Origin: Soehngenia longivitae
Lineage (GTDB): Bacteria; Bacillota; Clostridia; Tissierellales; Tissierellaceae
NCBI RefSeq assembly: GCF_004684055.1
Contig: NZ_SRIB01000001.1
Location: forward strand, 236,501-300,500
DNA length: 64,000 nucleotides
Reading direction: 5' to 3'
Notes under the pieces: generated by a model
The model's input: the letters and a program-made list of their open reading frames with translations, nothing else
What the model was told of the DNA's origin: nothing
Database searches by the model: none
In this document: in pieces, positions 18,165 to 26,011 of the stretch
Position numbering within the stretch: the first letter of the stretch is position 1
How the letters are laid out: every line of letters begins with the position of its first letter
Position numbers and translations under genes: made by a program

Positions 18165-18944
18165 ATGTCCAAAAAACTCGTTTGTTTATTTTTGTGTGTG
18201 CTTATAATTTTTAGTTTACATGGGGTGGTTTCAGCGAGTTCTGATTTTAACACAACGATTTTGGGGAATAGAATAAAAGTAGAATCAGCTGAATATGGCG
18301 AAGGCATGAGATTGATGGTTCAATATGGCAATAGTAAGTATTATTACAGCATGAAGAACAATATTGAATATCTGCCAATTCAATTAGGCAAAGGAACCTA
18401 TGAGGTTAAGTTATTAAAAAATATTGAGGGAAATAGATATAGCGTTGTTGACAAAGAATATTTAAATATAACTGAAGTCCCACAGGATGTATACTTATCT
18501 TCTTCACAACCTGTTGTTTGGGAAAACAATGAAGAACTTTTAGTTTTAGCCAAAGAAATAATAAAAGATAAGAACACCGATGAAGAAAAAGTAAAAGCTG
18601 TTTATGAATATATAGTAAGCAATATAAAATATGATAAGTTAAAGATTGAAAATTTACCAGATGATTATGTTCCTGATTTAACTACAATTGTTAATGATAA
18701 AAAAGGAATATGTTATGATTATTCGGCTTTGTTTGCAGGTATCTTAAGATCAGAAGGCATTCCTACAAAATTGGTAAAAGGCTATAAAAGTGATTTGAAA
18801 AACTATCATGCATGGAATGAAGTATATCTCGATGGAGAGTGGCATATAGTGGATACCACGTATGATAGTGCATATGTCAGTAGAAGACTTAAAACCTCTA
18901 TGTTTAAATTAGATTCAGATTACAATAAAATTAGAGAATATTAA
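18165..18944 (+). CDS. Exported transglutaminase-like protein under c-di-GMP control
   Basis: A 259-residue protein with a cleavable-looking signal peptide (MSKKLVCLFLCVLIIFSL, then HGVVSA). The C-terminal half is a transglutaminase-like (bacterial cysteine protease-like) fold with a full catalytic triad: Cys183 in KKGICYDYSALF, His215 in YHAWNEV and Asp230 in WHIVDTTYD. The N-terminal 90 residues look beta-rich and may bind a surface partner. Members with this layout are thought to be extracytoplasmic proteases or crosslinkers; the substrate is unknown. The riboswitch links expression to the motile/sessile switch. The gene is followed by a terminator and then by ctsR. Confidence 0.85.
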   Translation: MSKKLVCLFLCVLIIFSLHGVVSASSDFNTTILGNRIKVESAEYGEGMRLMVQYGNSKYYYSMKNNIEYLPIQLGKGTYEVKLLKNIEGNRYSVVDKEYLNITEVPQDVYLSSSQPVVWENNEELLVLAKEIIKDKNTDEEKVKAVYEYIVSNIKYDKLKIENLPDDYVPDLTTIVNDKKGICYDYSALFAGILRSEGIPTKLVKGYKSDLKNYHAWNEVYLDGEWHIVDTTYDSAYVSRRLKTSMFKLDSDYNKIREY

Positions 18945-18967
18945 TTAAGCCGAAAGGCTTAATTTTT
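18943..18967 (+). terminator. Rho-independent terminator between the transglutaminase gene and ctsR
   Basis: A 9-bp stem (18943-18951 with 18956-18964) capped by a GAAA tetraloop, with T residues to 18967. It overlaps the stop codon. Confidence 0.88.
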
Positions 18968-18976
18968 AGACTTAAA

Positions 18977-18993
18977 AGACAAAGATAGTCAAA
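18977..18993 (+). promoter_or_regulatory. CtsR operator (tandem heptad)
   Basis: AGACAAA-GAT-AGTCAAA matches the known CtsR box (A/G)GTCAAA-NAN-(A/G)GTCAAA with one mismatch in the first heptad. It lies just before the ctsR SD, which implies autoregulation of the ctsR-mcsA-mcsB-clpC operon. No convincing -35/-10 pair is visible between the preceding terminator and the operator. Confidence 0.8.
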
Positions 18994-19010
18994 GTCAGGA
19001 GGTGAACGCC

Positions 19011-19472
19011 ATGGCTGGTTTAAGTAATCTTATAGAAGAATTCATTAAAAATTTAATAGATGAAATGAATGGTGTTGTTGAAATTCAAAGAAATGAGCTA
19101 GCCAGCTATTTCGATTGTGCTCCATCTCAAATTAATTACGTATTAAGCACTAGATTTACTCCGTATAAAGGTTATTATATAGAGAGTAAAAGAGGTGGAG
19201 GTGGGTATATAAAAATAGTAAAGGTTGATTTAAATGAGAGCAATGGTTTCGATTTTGAGCATATAATAAATGATTTGATTGGCGATTCTATAACAGAAGC
19301 TAAAGCAATTGACATAATTGAAACATTTTATGAAGAGGGGCTCATTTCGAAAAAAGAAGCTAATACAATTAAAGCTGCTATTAGCGACAGAGCTTTCGGA
19401 ACACTGATAGAGGATAGAAATAGGCTGAGAGCTAATATATTAAAAAATGTAATATTAATACTTGTAGAATAG
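19011..19472 (+). CDS. ctsR: Transcriptional repressor of class III stress genes, CtsR
   Basis: A 153-residue dimeric repressor. The N-terminal winged helix contains the recognition region DCAPSQINYVLSTRFTPYKGY and the glycine-rich wing RGGGGYIKI, which acts as the thermosensor and DNA contact in known CtsR. The C-terminal half is the ClpC-interacting dimer domain. ATG 19011 follows CAGGAGGTG closely; the upstream GTG at 19002 lies inside that SD. Operator site is directly upstream. It heads the ctsR-mcsA-mcsB-clpC operon. Confidence 0.96.
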   Translation: MAGLSNLIEEFIKNLIDEMNGVVEIQRNELASYFDCAPSQINYVLSTRFTPYKGYYIESKRGGGGYIKIVKVDLNESNGFDFEHIINDLIGDSITEAKAIDIIETFYEEGLISKKEANTIKAAISDRAFGTLIEDRNRLRANILKNVILILVE

Positions 19473-19481
19473 AGGGATATT

Positions 19482-19985
19482 ATGATTTGTGAATCATGTA
19501 ATAAAAGAGAAGCGAAAATACATTATAAGTCAGTAATAAATGGAGTAGTTACGGAACACCATCTATGTGAGATTTGTGCTGCAGGATATAAGGAAGATTT
19601 AATCAATAAATTTCCACTTCATAAATTATTTAGTAGCATTTACTCAAGCCCAGATGTTACATGCCCTAATTGTGGATTAAGTTATGAAAAATTTAGATCT
19701 ACTGGTAAACTTGGGTGTTCAGAATGTTACGAAGCATTTGGTGATGATTTAAAAAACATGATTAAGGGTATACATGGACATACTAAACACAATGGGAAAA
19801 TGCCAAAACGGGCATATCCGTTATTAAAACTAGAAATAGATATTGATAAGCTTACTGCTGAACTTGATAGAGCTATAAGAAATGAAGAATATGAAAAAGC
19901 TGCTCTGTTGAGAGATGAAATAAAAGACTTAAAAATTAAATTGGATTTAGTTAACAGGAGTGATAAAAATGACAAAATGGATTAA
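19482..19985 (+). CDS. mcsA: McsA, activator of the arginine kinase McsB
   Basis: A 167-residue protein with four CxxC zinc-binding pairs (CESC, CEIC, CPNC, CSEC) in the first 95 residues and a C-terminal UVR motif (ELDRAIRNEEYEKAALLRDEIKDL). McsA binds McsB and stimulates its kinase activity, helping tag proteins and release CtsR under heat or thiol stress. It starts 9 bases after ctsR and overlaps the mcsB start by 17 bases, so the two products are made together. Confidence 0.95.
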   Translation: MICESCNKREAKIHYKSVINGVVTEHHLCEICAAGYKEDLINKFPLHKLFSSIYSSPDVTCPNCGLSYEKFRSTGKLGCSECYEAFGDDLKNMIKGIHGHTKHNGKMPKRAYPLLKLEIDIDKLTAELDRAIRNEEYEKAALLRDEIKDLKIKLDLVNRSDKNDKMD

Positions 19986-20985
19986 GGATAGTGAAGAAGA
20001 TCCTGTTGTAATCAGCTCAAGGATAAGACTTGCGAGAAATTTAAAAAATGATACTTTTCCATTATATTCTTCAAAAGAAGAAGCAGCAAATACTTTAGAA
20101 AAAATACAAGAAGTTGTGCAAGAAATTTTTTCTGATGGAGAGTATGAGTTTTACAATCTTGAGCAACTAGAACCACGGGATAGAATGAGATTTATGGAAA
20201 ACCATCTAATCAGTCCAGGCTTGGTTGAACAAACAGGTAAGAGTGCTTTTTATCTAAGAAATGATGAAAGAGCTACTATAATGATAAATGAGGAAGATCA
20301 TCTGAGATTGCAAACATTGCTTCCGGGATTAAGGCTAAATGAAGCATGGGAAGAATGTGAACAAATAGATGATTATCTGGAATCTAAATTAGATTATGCA
20401 TTTCACCCTGAATATGGATATTTAACATCGTGTCCCACGAATGTAGGGACTGGGTTGAGAGCATCAGTTATGCTTCATTTGCCAGCAATGACTATGACGG
20501 GATATATTATGGGTTTAATGGATGCTTTAAAGAGAATTGGATTAACCATAAGAGGAATATATGGAGAAGGGACAGAAGCTGTAGGGCATTTATATCAAAT
20601 ATCAAATCAATTGACATTAGGAGAAACTGAACAGGAAATAATTAAAAAAATCGATGAAATAGCTACAGAAGTTAAAAATAGAGAGAAAAATACTAGAAAC
20701 TTTATAATGGAAAATAGAAAAATTGAAATTGAAGATAAAGTTTATCGAGCAATTGGGATTGTACAAAACGCTAGAATGATAACTTCCAATGAAGCTATGG
20801 AACAAATATCCATTGTAAAACTTGGAGCAGATTTAGGGTTGATTGAAGGTGAAAAATACAACAATCTTATTGAATTGATGATGAATATAAAGCCTGGTAA
20901 TATTCAATACAGGTCAAATAAGACTATGGATAGAACAGAAAGAGATGTATTAAGAGCAAATATTATAAGAGAATATTTTAGATGA
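19969..20985 (+). CDS. mcsB: Protein arginine kinase McsB
   Basis: A 338-residue phosphagen-kinase-like enzyme that phosphorylates arginine on unfolded proteins, marking them for ClpCP, and inactivates CtsR. Visible landmarks are VISSRIRLARNL near the N-terminus, the active-site stretch TSCPTNVGTGLRASVMLHLPA, and GTEAVGHLYQISNQ followed by the C-terminal kinase core. ATG 19969 is chosen over the GTG at 19960 because the SD AACAGGAG ends at the latter. Thirteen bases separate it from clpC. Confidence 0.95.
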   Translation: MTKWIKDSEEDPVVISSRIRLARNLKNDTFPLYSSKEEAANTLEKIQEVVQEIFSDGEYEFYNLEQLEPRDRMRFMENHLISPGLVEQTGKSAFYLRNDERATIMINEEDHLRLQTLLPGLRLNEAWEECEQIDDYLESKLDYAFHPEYGYLTSCPTNVGTGLRASVMLHLPAMTMTGYIMGLMDALKRIGLTIRGIYGEGTEAVGHLYQISNQLTLGETEQEIIKKIDEIATEVKNREKNTRNFIMENRKIEIEDKVYRAIGIVQNARMITSNEAMEQISIVKLGADLGLIEGEKYNNLIELMMNIKPGNIQYRSNKTMDRTERDVLRANIIREYFR

Positions 20986-20997
20986 GGAGGTTCTCGT

Positions 20998-23433
20998 ATG
21001 GGAATGAATGGAAGATTTACTGAAAGTGCACAAAAAGCAATACTATTAGCACAAGAAGAAGCCAAGAAATTTAATCATAATTATATAGGTACAGAGCATT
21101 TGTTATTAGGGTTAATAGCAGAAGACCAAGGGCTTGCTGCAACAACTTTAAAAGAATTTGGGATCACTTTAGATAAAATTAGAGCTGAAGTGTACACGAT
21201 AGTAGGCATGGGGGAAGAAGGATCTGAAGTTTTGGGGTACACTCCAAGAACTAAGAGAGTATTTGAATTGTCTTTTCAAGAAGCTAGAAATTTAGGTCAT
21301 AATTATGTAGGAACTGAACACATATTATTAGCTTTAATAGTTGAAGGCGAAGGAATAGCAACTACGATTTTGAAACGACTTGGAGTAGATCCACAAAAGT
21401 TAGCACAGAGGATTGTTGCGAAGATAACAGATCCAACTAATTATAATAAAAACTCTCAAGAGGAGAAAGAAACACCAAATCTTGAAAAATACACTGTGGA
21501 TTTAAATAAAATGGCAGAAAACGGCGAAATTGATCCTGTCATAGGCAGATCTAAAGAGATAGAAAGAGTTATTCAAGTCTTAAGTAGGAGAACTAAAAAT
21601 AATCCTGTGCTCATAGGTGAGCCCGGTGTTGGGAAGACTGCTATAATTGAAGGTTTAGCTCAAAAGATAGTCGAGGGTAATGTACCAGATGTTATAAAAG
21701 ACAAGAGAATATTGACTTTAGATTTACCAGGGTTGATAGCTGGAGCAAAATACAGAGGGGAATTTGAAGAAAGACTAAAAGCTGTCATGAAAGAATTAAA
21801 AGAAGCTGGAGATGTGATTTTATTTATAGACGAACTTCATACAATTGTAGGAGCAGGTGCTGCTGAAGGAGCAATTGATGCATCAAATATATTAAAACCA
21901 ACCCTTGCAAGAGGTGAGCTTCAAATAATTGGTGCTACAACAATTGATGAATATAGAAAATATATTGAAAAAGATTCGGCACTTGAAAGGAGATTACAAC
22001 CCATAATGGTTGATGAGCCTAGCGTAGAAGACACAATAAAAATACTTCAAGGTTTAAGAGATAGGTATGAAGCTCATCATGGCGTAAAAATAACCGATGA
22101 TGCTATTCAAGCAGCAGCGGAACTATCGTATAGATATATTACTGATAGATTTTTGCCTGACAAAGCTATTGATTTAATCGATGAAGCTGCATCTAAATTA
22201 AGAGTTAATAACTATGTGCCTCCATTGGAATTGAAAACATTGGAAGAGAGGCTTGAAGAGTTGCAACACGAGAAAGAAGAAGCTATAAATACTCAGAATT
22301 TTGAGAAGGCAGCAAGAATTAGAGATGAAGAAAAGTCGATAAAAGAAGAAATGGAAAAGAAGAAAATCCAATGGGAGAAAAAAAGACACGAAACAAATCT
22401 AGTAGTTGGATACAACGAGATAGCAGAGATTGTATCCCAATGGACAGGAGTTCCTGTAACAAATATGACTACTGAGGAAAGCGAAAGATTATTAAACTTA
22501 GAAAAAGAACTTCACAAGAAAGTAGTCGGACAAGATCAAGCAGTAGAAGCAGTGTCAAGGGCAGTACGAAGAGCTAGAGTGGGGTTAAAAGATCCTAACA
22601 AACCAATTGGTAGCTTTATATTTGTTGGTCCTACGGGTGTGGGAAAAACTTATCTAGCAAAAGCTTTAGCTAAAGCACTGTTTGGTGATGAAGATGCTAT
22701 GATAAGGATAGATATGAGTGAGTATATGGAAAAACACTCTGTATCAAGACTTGTTGGGTCCCCTCCTGGCTATGTAGGATATGAAGAAGGAGGACAACTT
22801 ACAGAAGCTGTTAGAAGAAAACCTTATTCAGTGGTTTTATTTGATGAGATAGAAAAAGCTCACCCAGATGTATTTAACATGCTTTTACAAATTCTTGACG
22901 AAGGTAGGCTTACTGACTCTAAAGGAAGAACAGTGGATTTTAAAAACACAGTCATCATCATGACATCAAATGTAGGAGCAACATCTATTAAGAAACAAAA
23001 TATACTCGGGTTTTCAACCGGAGAGGAATCAGATAAAAAAGAATATGAAAAGATGAAAGAAATAATAACTGAAGAGTTAAAACGAACATTCAGACCAGAA
23101 TTTTTAAATAGAATTGATGAAGTGATAGTTTTCCACGGACTTGAAGAAGGACAAATTTTTGCAATAGTTGATTTGATGGTTAAAGAATTGGAAGAAAGAT
23201 TAGGAAAATTAGGTGTGAGAGTAAAAATATCAGAGGACACAAAGAAATATATCGCAGAACAAGGTTTTGATTCCGTATTCGGAGCAAGACCACTTGAGAG
23301 AACAATAAGAAAAATGATAGAAGATAGACTTGCAGAAGAAATCTTAAAAGGCAATATTCATATAGATGATGAAGTTGAAATAGATTATGATGGTGAGAAT
23401 TTAGTTTTTAAAAAGACAGCATTAAAACAATAA
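20998..23433 (+). CDS. clpC: ATP-dependent protease ATP-binding subunit ClpC
   Basis: An 811-residue Hsp100 unfoldase. Two N-terminal ClpN repeats (FNHNYIGTEHLLLG and LGHNYVGTEHILLA) bind adaptors and phosphoarginine. AAA domain 1 has Walker A GEPGVGKT at 207-214, then a UVR-containing middle domain near residue 430, and AAA domain 2 has GPTGVGKT at 544-551. The ClpP-docking loop appears as the KKQNILGFS segment. It feeds tagged proteins to ClpP. It follows GATGAGGAGG and is the main effector of this operon. Confidence 0.97.
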   Translation: MGMNGRFTESAQKAILLAQEEAKKFNHNYIGTEHLLLGLIAEDQGLAATTLKEFGITLDKIRAEVYTIVGMGEEGSEVLGYTPRTKRVFELSFQEARNLGHNYVGTEHILLALIVEGEGIATTILKRLGVDPQKLAQRIVAKITDPTNYNKNSQEEKETPNLEKYTVDLNKMAENGEIDPVIGRSKEIERVIQVLSRRTKNNPVLIGEPGVGKTAIIEGLAQKIVEGNVPDVIKDKRILTLDLPGLIAGAKYRGEFEERLKAVMKELKEAGDVILFIDELHTIVGAGAAEGAIDASNILKPTLARGELQIIGATTIDEYRKYIEKDSALERRLQPIMVDEPSVEDTIKILQGLRDRYEAHHGVKITDDAIQAAAELSYRYITDRFLPDKAIDLIDEAASKLRVNNYVPPLELKTLEERLEELQHEKEEAINTQNFEKAARIRDEEKSIKEEMEKKKIQWEKKRHETNLVVGYNEIAEIVSQWTGVPVTNMTTEESERLLNLEKELHKKVVGQDQAVEAVSRAVRRARVGLKDPNKPIGSFIFVGPTGVGKTYLAKALAKALFGDEDAMIRIDMSEYMEKHSVSRLVGSPPGYVGYEEGGQLTEAVRRKPYSVVLFDEIEKAHPDVFNMLLQILDEGRLTDSKGRTVDFKNTVIIMTSNVGATSIKKQNILGFSTGEESDKKEYEKMKEIITEELKRTFRPEFLNRIDEVIVFHGLEEGQIFAIVDLMVKELEERLGKLGVRVKISEDTKKYIAEQGFDSVFGARPLERTIRKMIEDRLAEEILKGNIHIDDEVEIDYDGENLVFKKTALKQ

Positions 23434-23449
23434 TTTGGAGGAAAGTTAA

Positions 23450-24817
23450 GTGCCTAAAAGATCGAACGTATATAGATGTAAGAGCTGTGGATATGAAATG
23501 GTAGGGTTTTTAGGCAAATGTCCACAGTGTAATGAGTTTGGGACCATGGAAATTGTTCAAACAGATATATTAAAGGAAAACAAGCATAAACTTGAAAGCA
23601 TTCCATTAAAACTCATTGATGCAGATGCTACAAATAGTGAAAGAATAAAAACTAATATAAGTGAATTTGATAGGGTAATGGGCGGGGGGATAGTCAGAGA
23701 TTCAGTGACTATCCTCACTGCAAAGCCTGGAGCAGGCAAGTCAACTCTCCTATTGCAAGTAGCAAATATATTAGCATCACAAGGATTAAAAGTGTTATAT
23801 GCTTCTGGAGAAGAATCAAGTTCTCAAATAAAATCTAGAGCATTGAGGATCTTAGACAATATAAATGAAAATTTGTTTGTTCTCTCAGATAATCGCCTTG
23901 ATGAAGTAATTGAAACTGTAAACAAATTAGATGCTCAATTTGTAATTGTAGACAGCATTCAAACATTTACAATTGAGGAGGCGCTCCCTTCAAGAGCCGG
24001 TTCACCTACTCAAACGATGGGATGTGCCTATGAATTAGTTAAATTAGCAAAAGAAAGCAAAAACCCACGTGTAGTTTTTATAGTAGGTCAGATGACAAAA
24101 GAAGATGAGCTAGCAGGAGTAAGAGCACTAGAACATTTAGTTGATTGTGTTTTAATGATAGAAGGAGAATCTGGGGAAGAATTAAGAAGCTTGATTTCAA
24201 CTAAAAACAGATATGGATCGACAGGAGAAATTGGGTTTTTTAGTATGACTGAAAAAGGGATGATTTCAATTGATAATCCAAGTGAGTTTTTTATGACAAA
24301 AAGAAGCGAAGATGACAATGTATCAGGCAGTGCATTGACTGTTGTAAAGGAAGGAACAAGGCCAATTATTTTAGAAATTGAGTCCTTAGTTTCTCACTCA
24401 TTTACACCATATCCATCTAGAATAAGTGATACTTTAAAAAGAGATCATCTAAACACTTTGATTTCAGTACTAGAACAACGAGGAGGAATAAACTTATACG
24501 ATAAAAATGTTGTCATCAAGACAACAGGAGGTATAAAACTAAAAGATCAAGCCTCAAATTTAGCAACAATTATAAGTATAGCTTCTTCATGTTATGATGT
24601 TCCTATAAATACAGATACTGTTTTTCTGGCAGATGTTGGGCTAACGGGAGAACTAAAAAAGATACCATCTCTAGAGCCAAGGCTTAGAGAAGCGGAGAGA
24701 ATGGGGATAAAAAAAGCTTATGTAGCTGATGAAGTTAAATTACATACTAAATTTAGCAATCTTAATGTAATAAAGCGAAAATCATTAAAAGATGTACTGA
24801 TCGATTTTTTTAAATAG
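23450..24817 (+). CDS. radA: DNA repair protein RadA
   Basis: A 455-residue RecA-like branch-migration helicase used in recombination. The N-terminal C4 zinc finger (CKSCGYE...CPQC) is complete. The Walker A motif reads AKPGAGKST at residues 91-99, and the RadA-specific KNRFG motif appears as KNRYG. The C-terminus is a Lon-like domain (DVGLTGELKKIPSLEPRLREA). Start is GTG at 23450 after TTGGAGG. It is 16 bases from clpC and ends in a strong hairpin. Confidence 0.95.
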   Translation: MPKRSNVYRCKSCGYEMVGFLGKCPQCNEFGTMEIVQTDILKENKHKLESIPLKLIDADATNSERIKTNISEFDRVMGGGIVRDSVTILTAKPGAGKSTLLLQVANILASQGLKVLYASGEESSSQIKSRALRILDNINENLFVLSDNRLDEVIETVNKLDAQFVIVDSIQTFTIEEALPSRAGSPTQTMGCAYELVKLAKESKNPRVVFIVGQMTKEDELAGVRALEHLVDCVLMIEGESGEELRSLISTKNRYGSTGEIGFFSMTEKGMISIDNPSEFFMTKRSEDDNVSGSALTVVKEGTRPIILEIESLVSHSFTPYPSRISDTLKRDHLNTLISVLEQRGGINLYDKNVVIKTTGGIKLKDQASNLATIISIASSCYDVPINTDTVFLADVGLTGELKKIPSLEPRLREAERMGIKKAYVADEVKLHTKFSNLNVIKRKSLKDVLIDFFK

Positions 24818-24842
24818 TGGGGGTAACCCCCCACTATTATTT
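24813..24842. terminator. Hairpin terminator between convergent radA and the minus-strand gene
   Basis: An 11-bp stem (24813-24823 with 24828-24838) with five G-C pairs at the top and loop TAAC overlaps both stop codons. The plus-strand side is followed by ATTATTTC, so it works best for radA. Confidence 0.75.
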
Positions 24843-25241
24843 CATTGTATATATTCCGAGGATTCTATCTCTTTCCAATTCTTTTTTAATAGTATCAGAA
24901 AGATTAAAACCAAGTGTTTCAGCTAGAGAACTTAAGAAAAATATATACGATCCAATTTCTTCTTCTAATTTTTCTCTGCATACATTGCATATATTCCCTC
25001 TTACATGAGAATCTAATTTTTGCGCTAGTTCTTCTAAAGTATCTGATTCGAAATCTTGTTTTTTAGCCGATATTTCAATACAACCACAATTAGTAACTGA
25101 TTTTGCAACGGCTCTATTTATTCTAGCATTATATTCATCTAGTTTAGTCATTATATCTAATATACTTTTATGGCGTATAGAAACTTCACTAGATAAAGCT
25201 TGTAATTCATCTATTATATTATTTTGTTCAATTGTTTCCAT
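24837..25241 (-). CDS. Conserved clostridial protein of unknown function, Cys-containing
   Basis: A 134-residue acidic, mostly helical protein read on the minus strand, convergent with radA. It has a central NCGCIEI and a CNVC pair, suggesting a metal or redox site, and ends in ERDRILGIYTMK. I recall similar short proteins beside radA/carD in other Clostridia, listed only as domain-of-unknown-function proteins, and I cannot name a function. The overall pattern (long helices, then EEEIGSYIFFLSSLAETLG) is reminiscent of helical MazG-like folds, which is a guess. I prefer the ATG at 25241 because AAAGGGTGA precedes it; the frame is open to 25265. Confidence 0.65.
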   Translation of the reverse strand: METIEQNNIIDELQALSSEVSIRHKSILDIMTKLDEYNARINRAVAKSVTNCGCIEISAKKQDFESDTLEELAQKLDSHVRGNICNVCREKLEEEIGSYIFFLSSLAETLGFNLSDTIKKELERDRILGIYTMK

Positions 25242-25397
25242 AAGATCACCCTTTCTTATCATCATTATAAAAAATTATATTGTGCTTTGTCAAATATTAT
25301 GCATTAATAAATTTATTATTTTCTTGCATTTAGCGGCGGGCAATTAATATTAAAAAAATAATTGACTATACATATAAATATATGATAATATATAAAC

Positions 25398-25426
25398 TTT
25401 ACATTCTCTTTGGATTGGTTTATAAT
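25398..25426 (+). promoter_or_regulatory. carD promoter
   Basis: TTTACA (25398-25403), 17 bases, TATAAT (25421-25426). A second possible promoter just upstream is TTGACT (25362-25367) with GATAAT (25384-25389), spacer 16. Both lie between the minus-strand gene and carD and point at carD. Confidence 0.75.
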
Positions 25427-25461
25427 TTAAGTAAGTAAACTTTATTTAAGGAGGAAATTTA

Positions 25462-25950
25462 ATGTTTAAAATTGGCGATAAAATTGTATACCCAATGCAT
25501 GGAGCTGGAGTTATAGAGGATTTGGAAATTAAGGAAGTATTGGGAGAAAGAAGAGAGTATTATATATTGAGAATGCCAATAGGAGACATGAAGGTAATGG
25601 TGCCGGTTGAAAATATAGAAGAAGTTGGTGTGAGAGATATAATAACAAAGGAAGAAATAAAAGATGTCTTTGAAATTTTGGAGGATAAAAAATCTAAGAT
25701 GCCTGATAATTGGAATAGAAGGTATAGATCAAATCTAGATCTTATAAAGACAGGAGATATAAACCAAATAGCTGAAGTGGTTAGAAATTTGAGCTTATTA
25801 GATAAAGAAAAAGGACTTTCAACTGGTGAGAGAAAAATGTTAAATGATGCCAAAAAGATACTTTATTCAGAACTCGTACTTGCTTCTAATTTATCAGTTG
25901 CAGAAATAGAAAAATTAGTTGATCAAGCTATTTTTAATGAAGAAATTTAA
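25462..25950 (+). CDS. CarD/CdnL-family RNA polymerase-binding regulator
   Basis: A 162-residue protein. The N-terminal Tudor-like RNA polymerase interaction domain starts FKIGDKIVYPMHGAGVIEDLE, the classic CarD_CdnL_TRCF pattern that binds the beta subunit. The helical C-terminal domain carries basic residues for DNA contact near NWNRRYRSNLDL. CarD proteins stabilise the open complex at rRNA and housekeeping promoters. It has a strong SD (AAGGAGG) and its own promoter, and probably heads the transcript that includes the PIN/TRAM gene and ispDF. Confidence 0.92.
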   Translation: MFKIGDKIVYPMHGAGVIEDLEIKEVLGERREYYILRMPIGDMKVMVPVENIEEVGVRDIITKEEIKDVFEILEDKKSKMPDNWNRRYRSNLDLIKTGDINQIAEVVRNLSLLDKEKGLSTGERKMLNDAKKILYSELVLASNLSVAEIEKLVDQAIFNEEI

Positions 25951-26011
25951 AAATGACTGGAAAGTTGAGGAAATAAAAAGTATAATACTTTTATGATGAG
26001 GAGGTGGTAGG

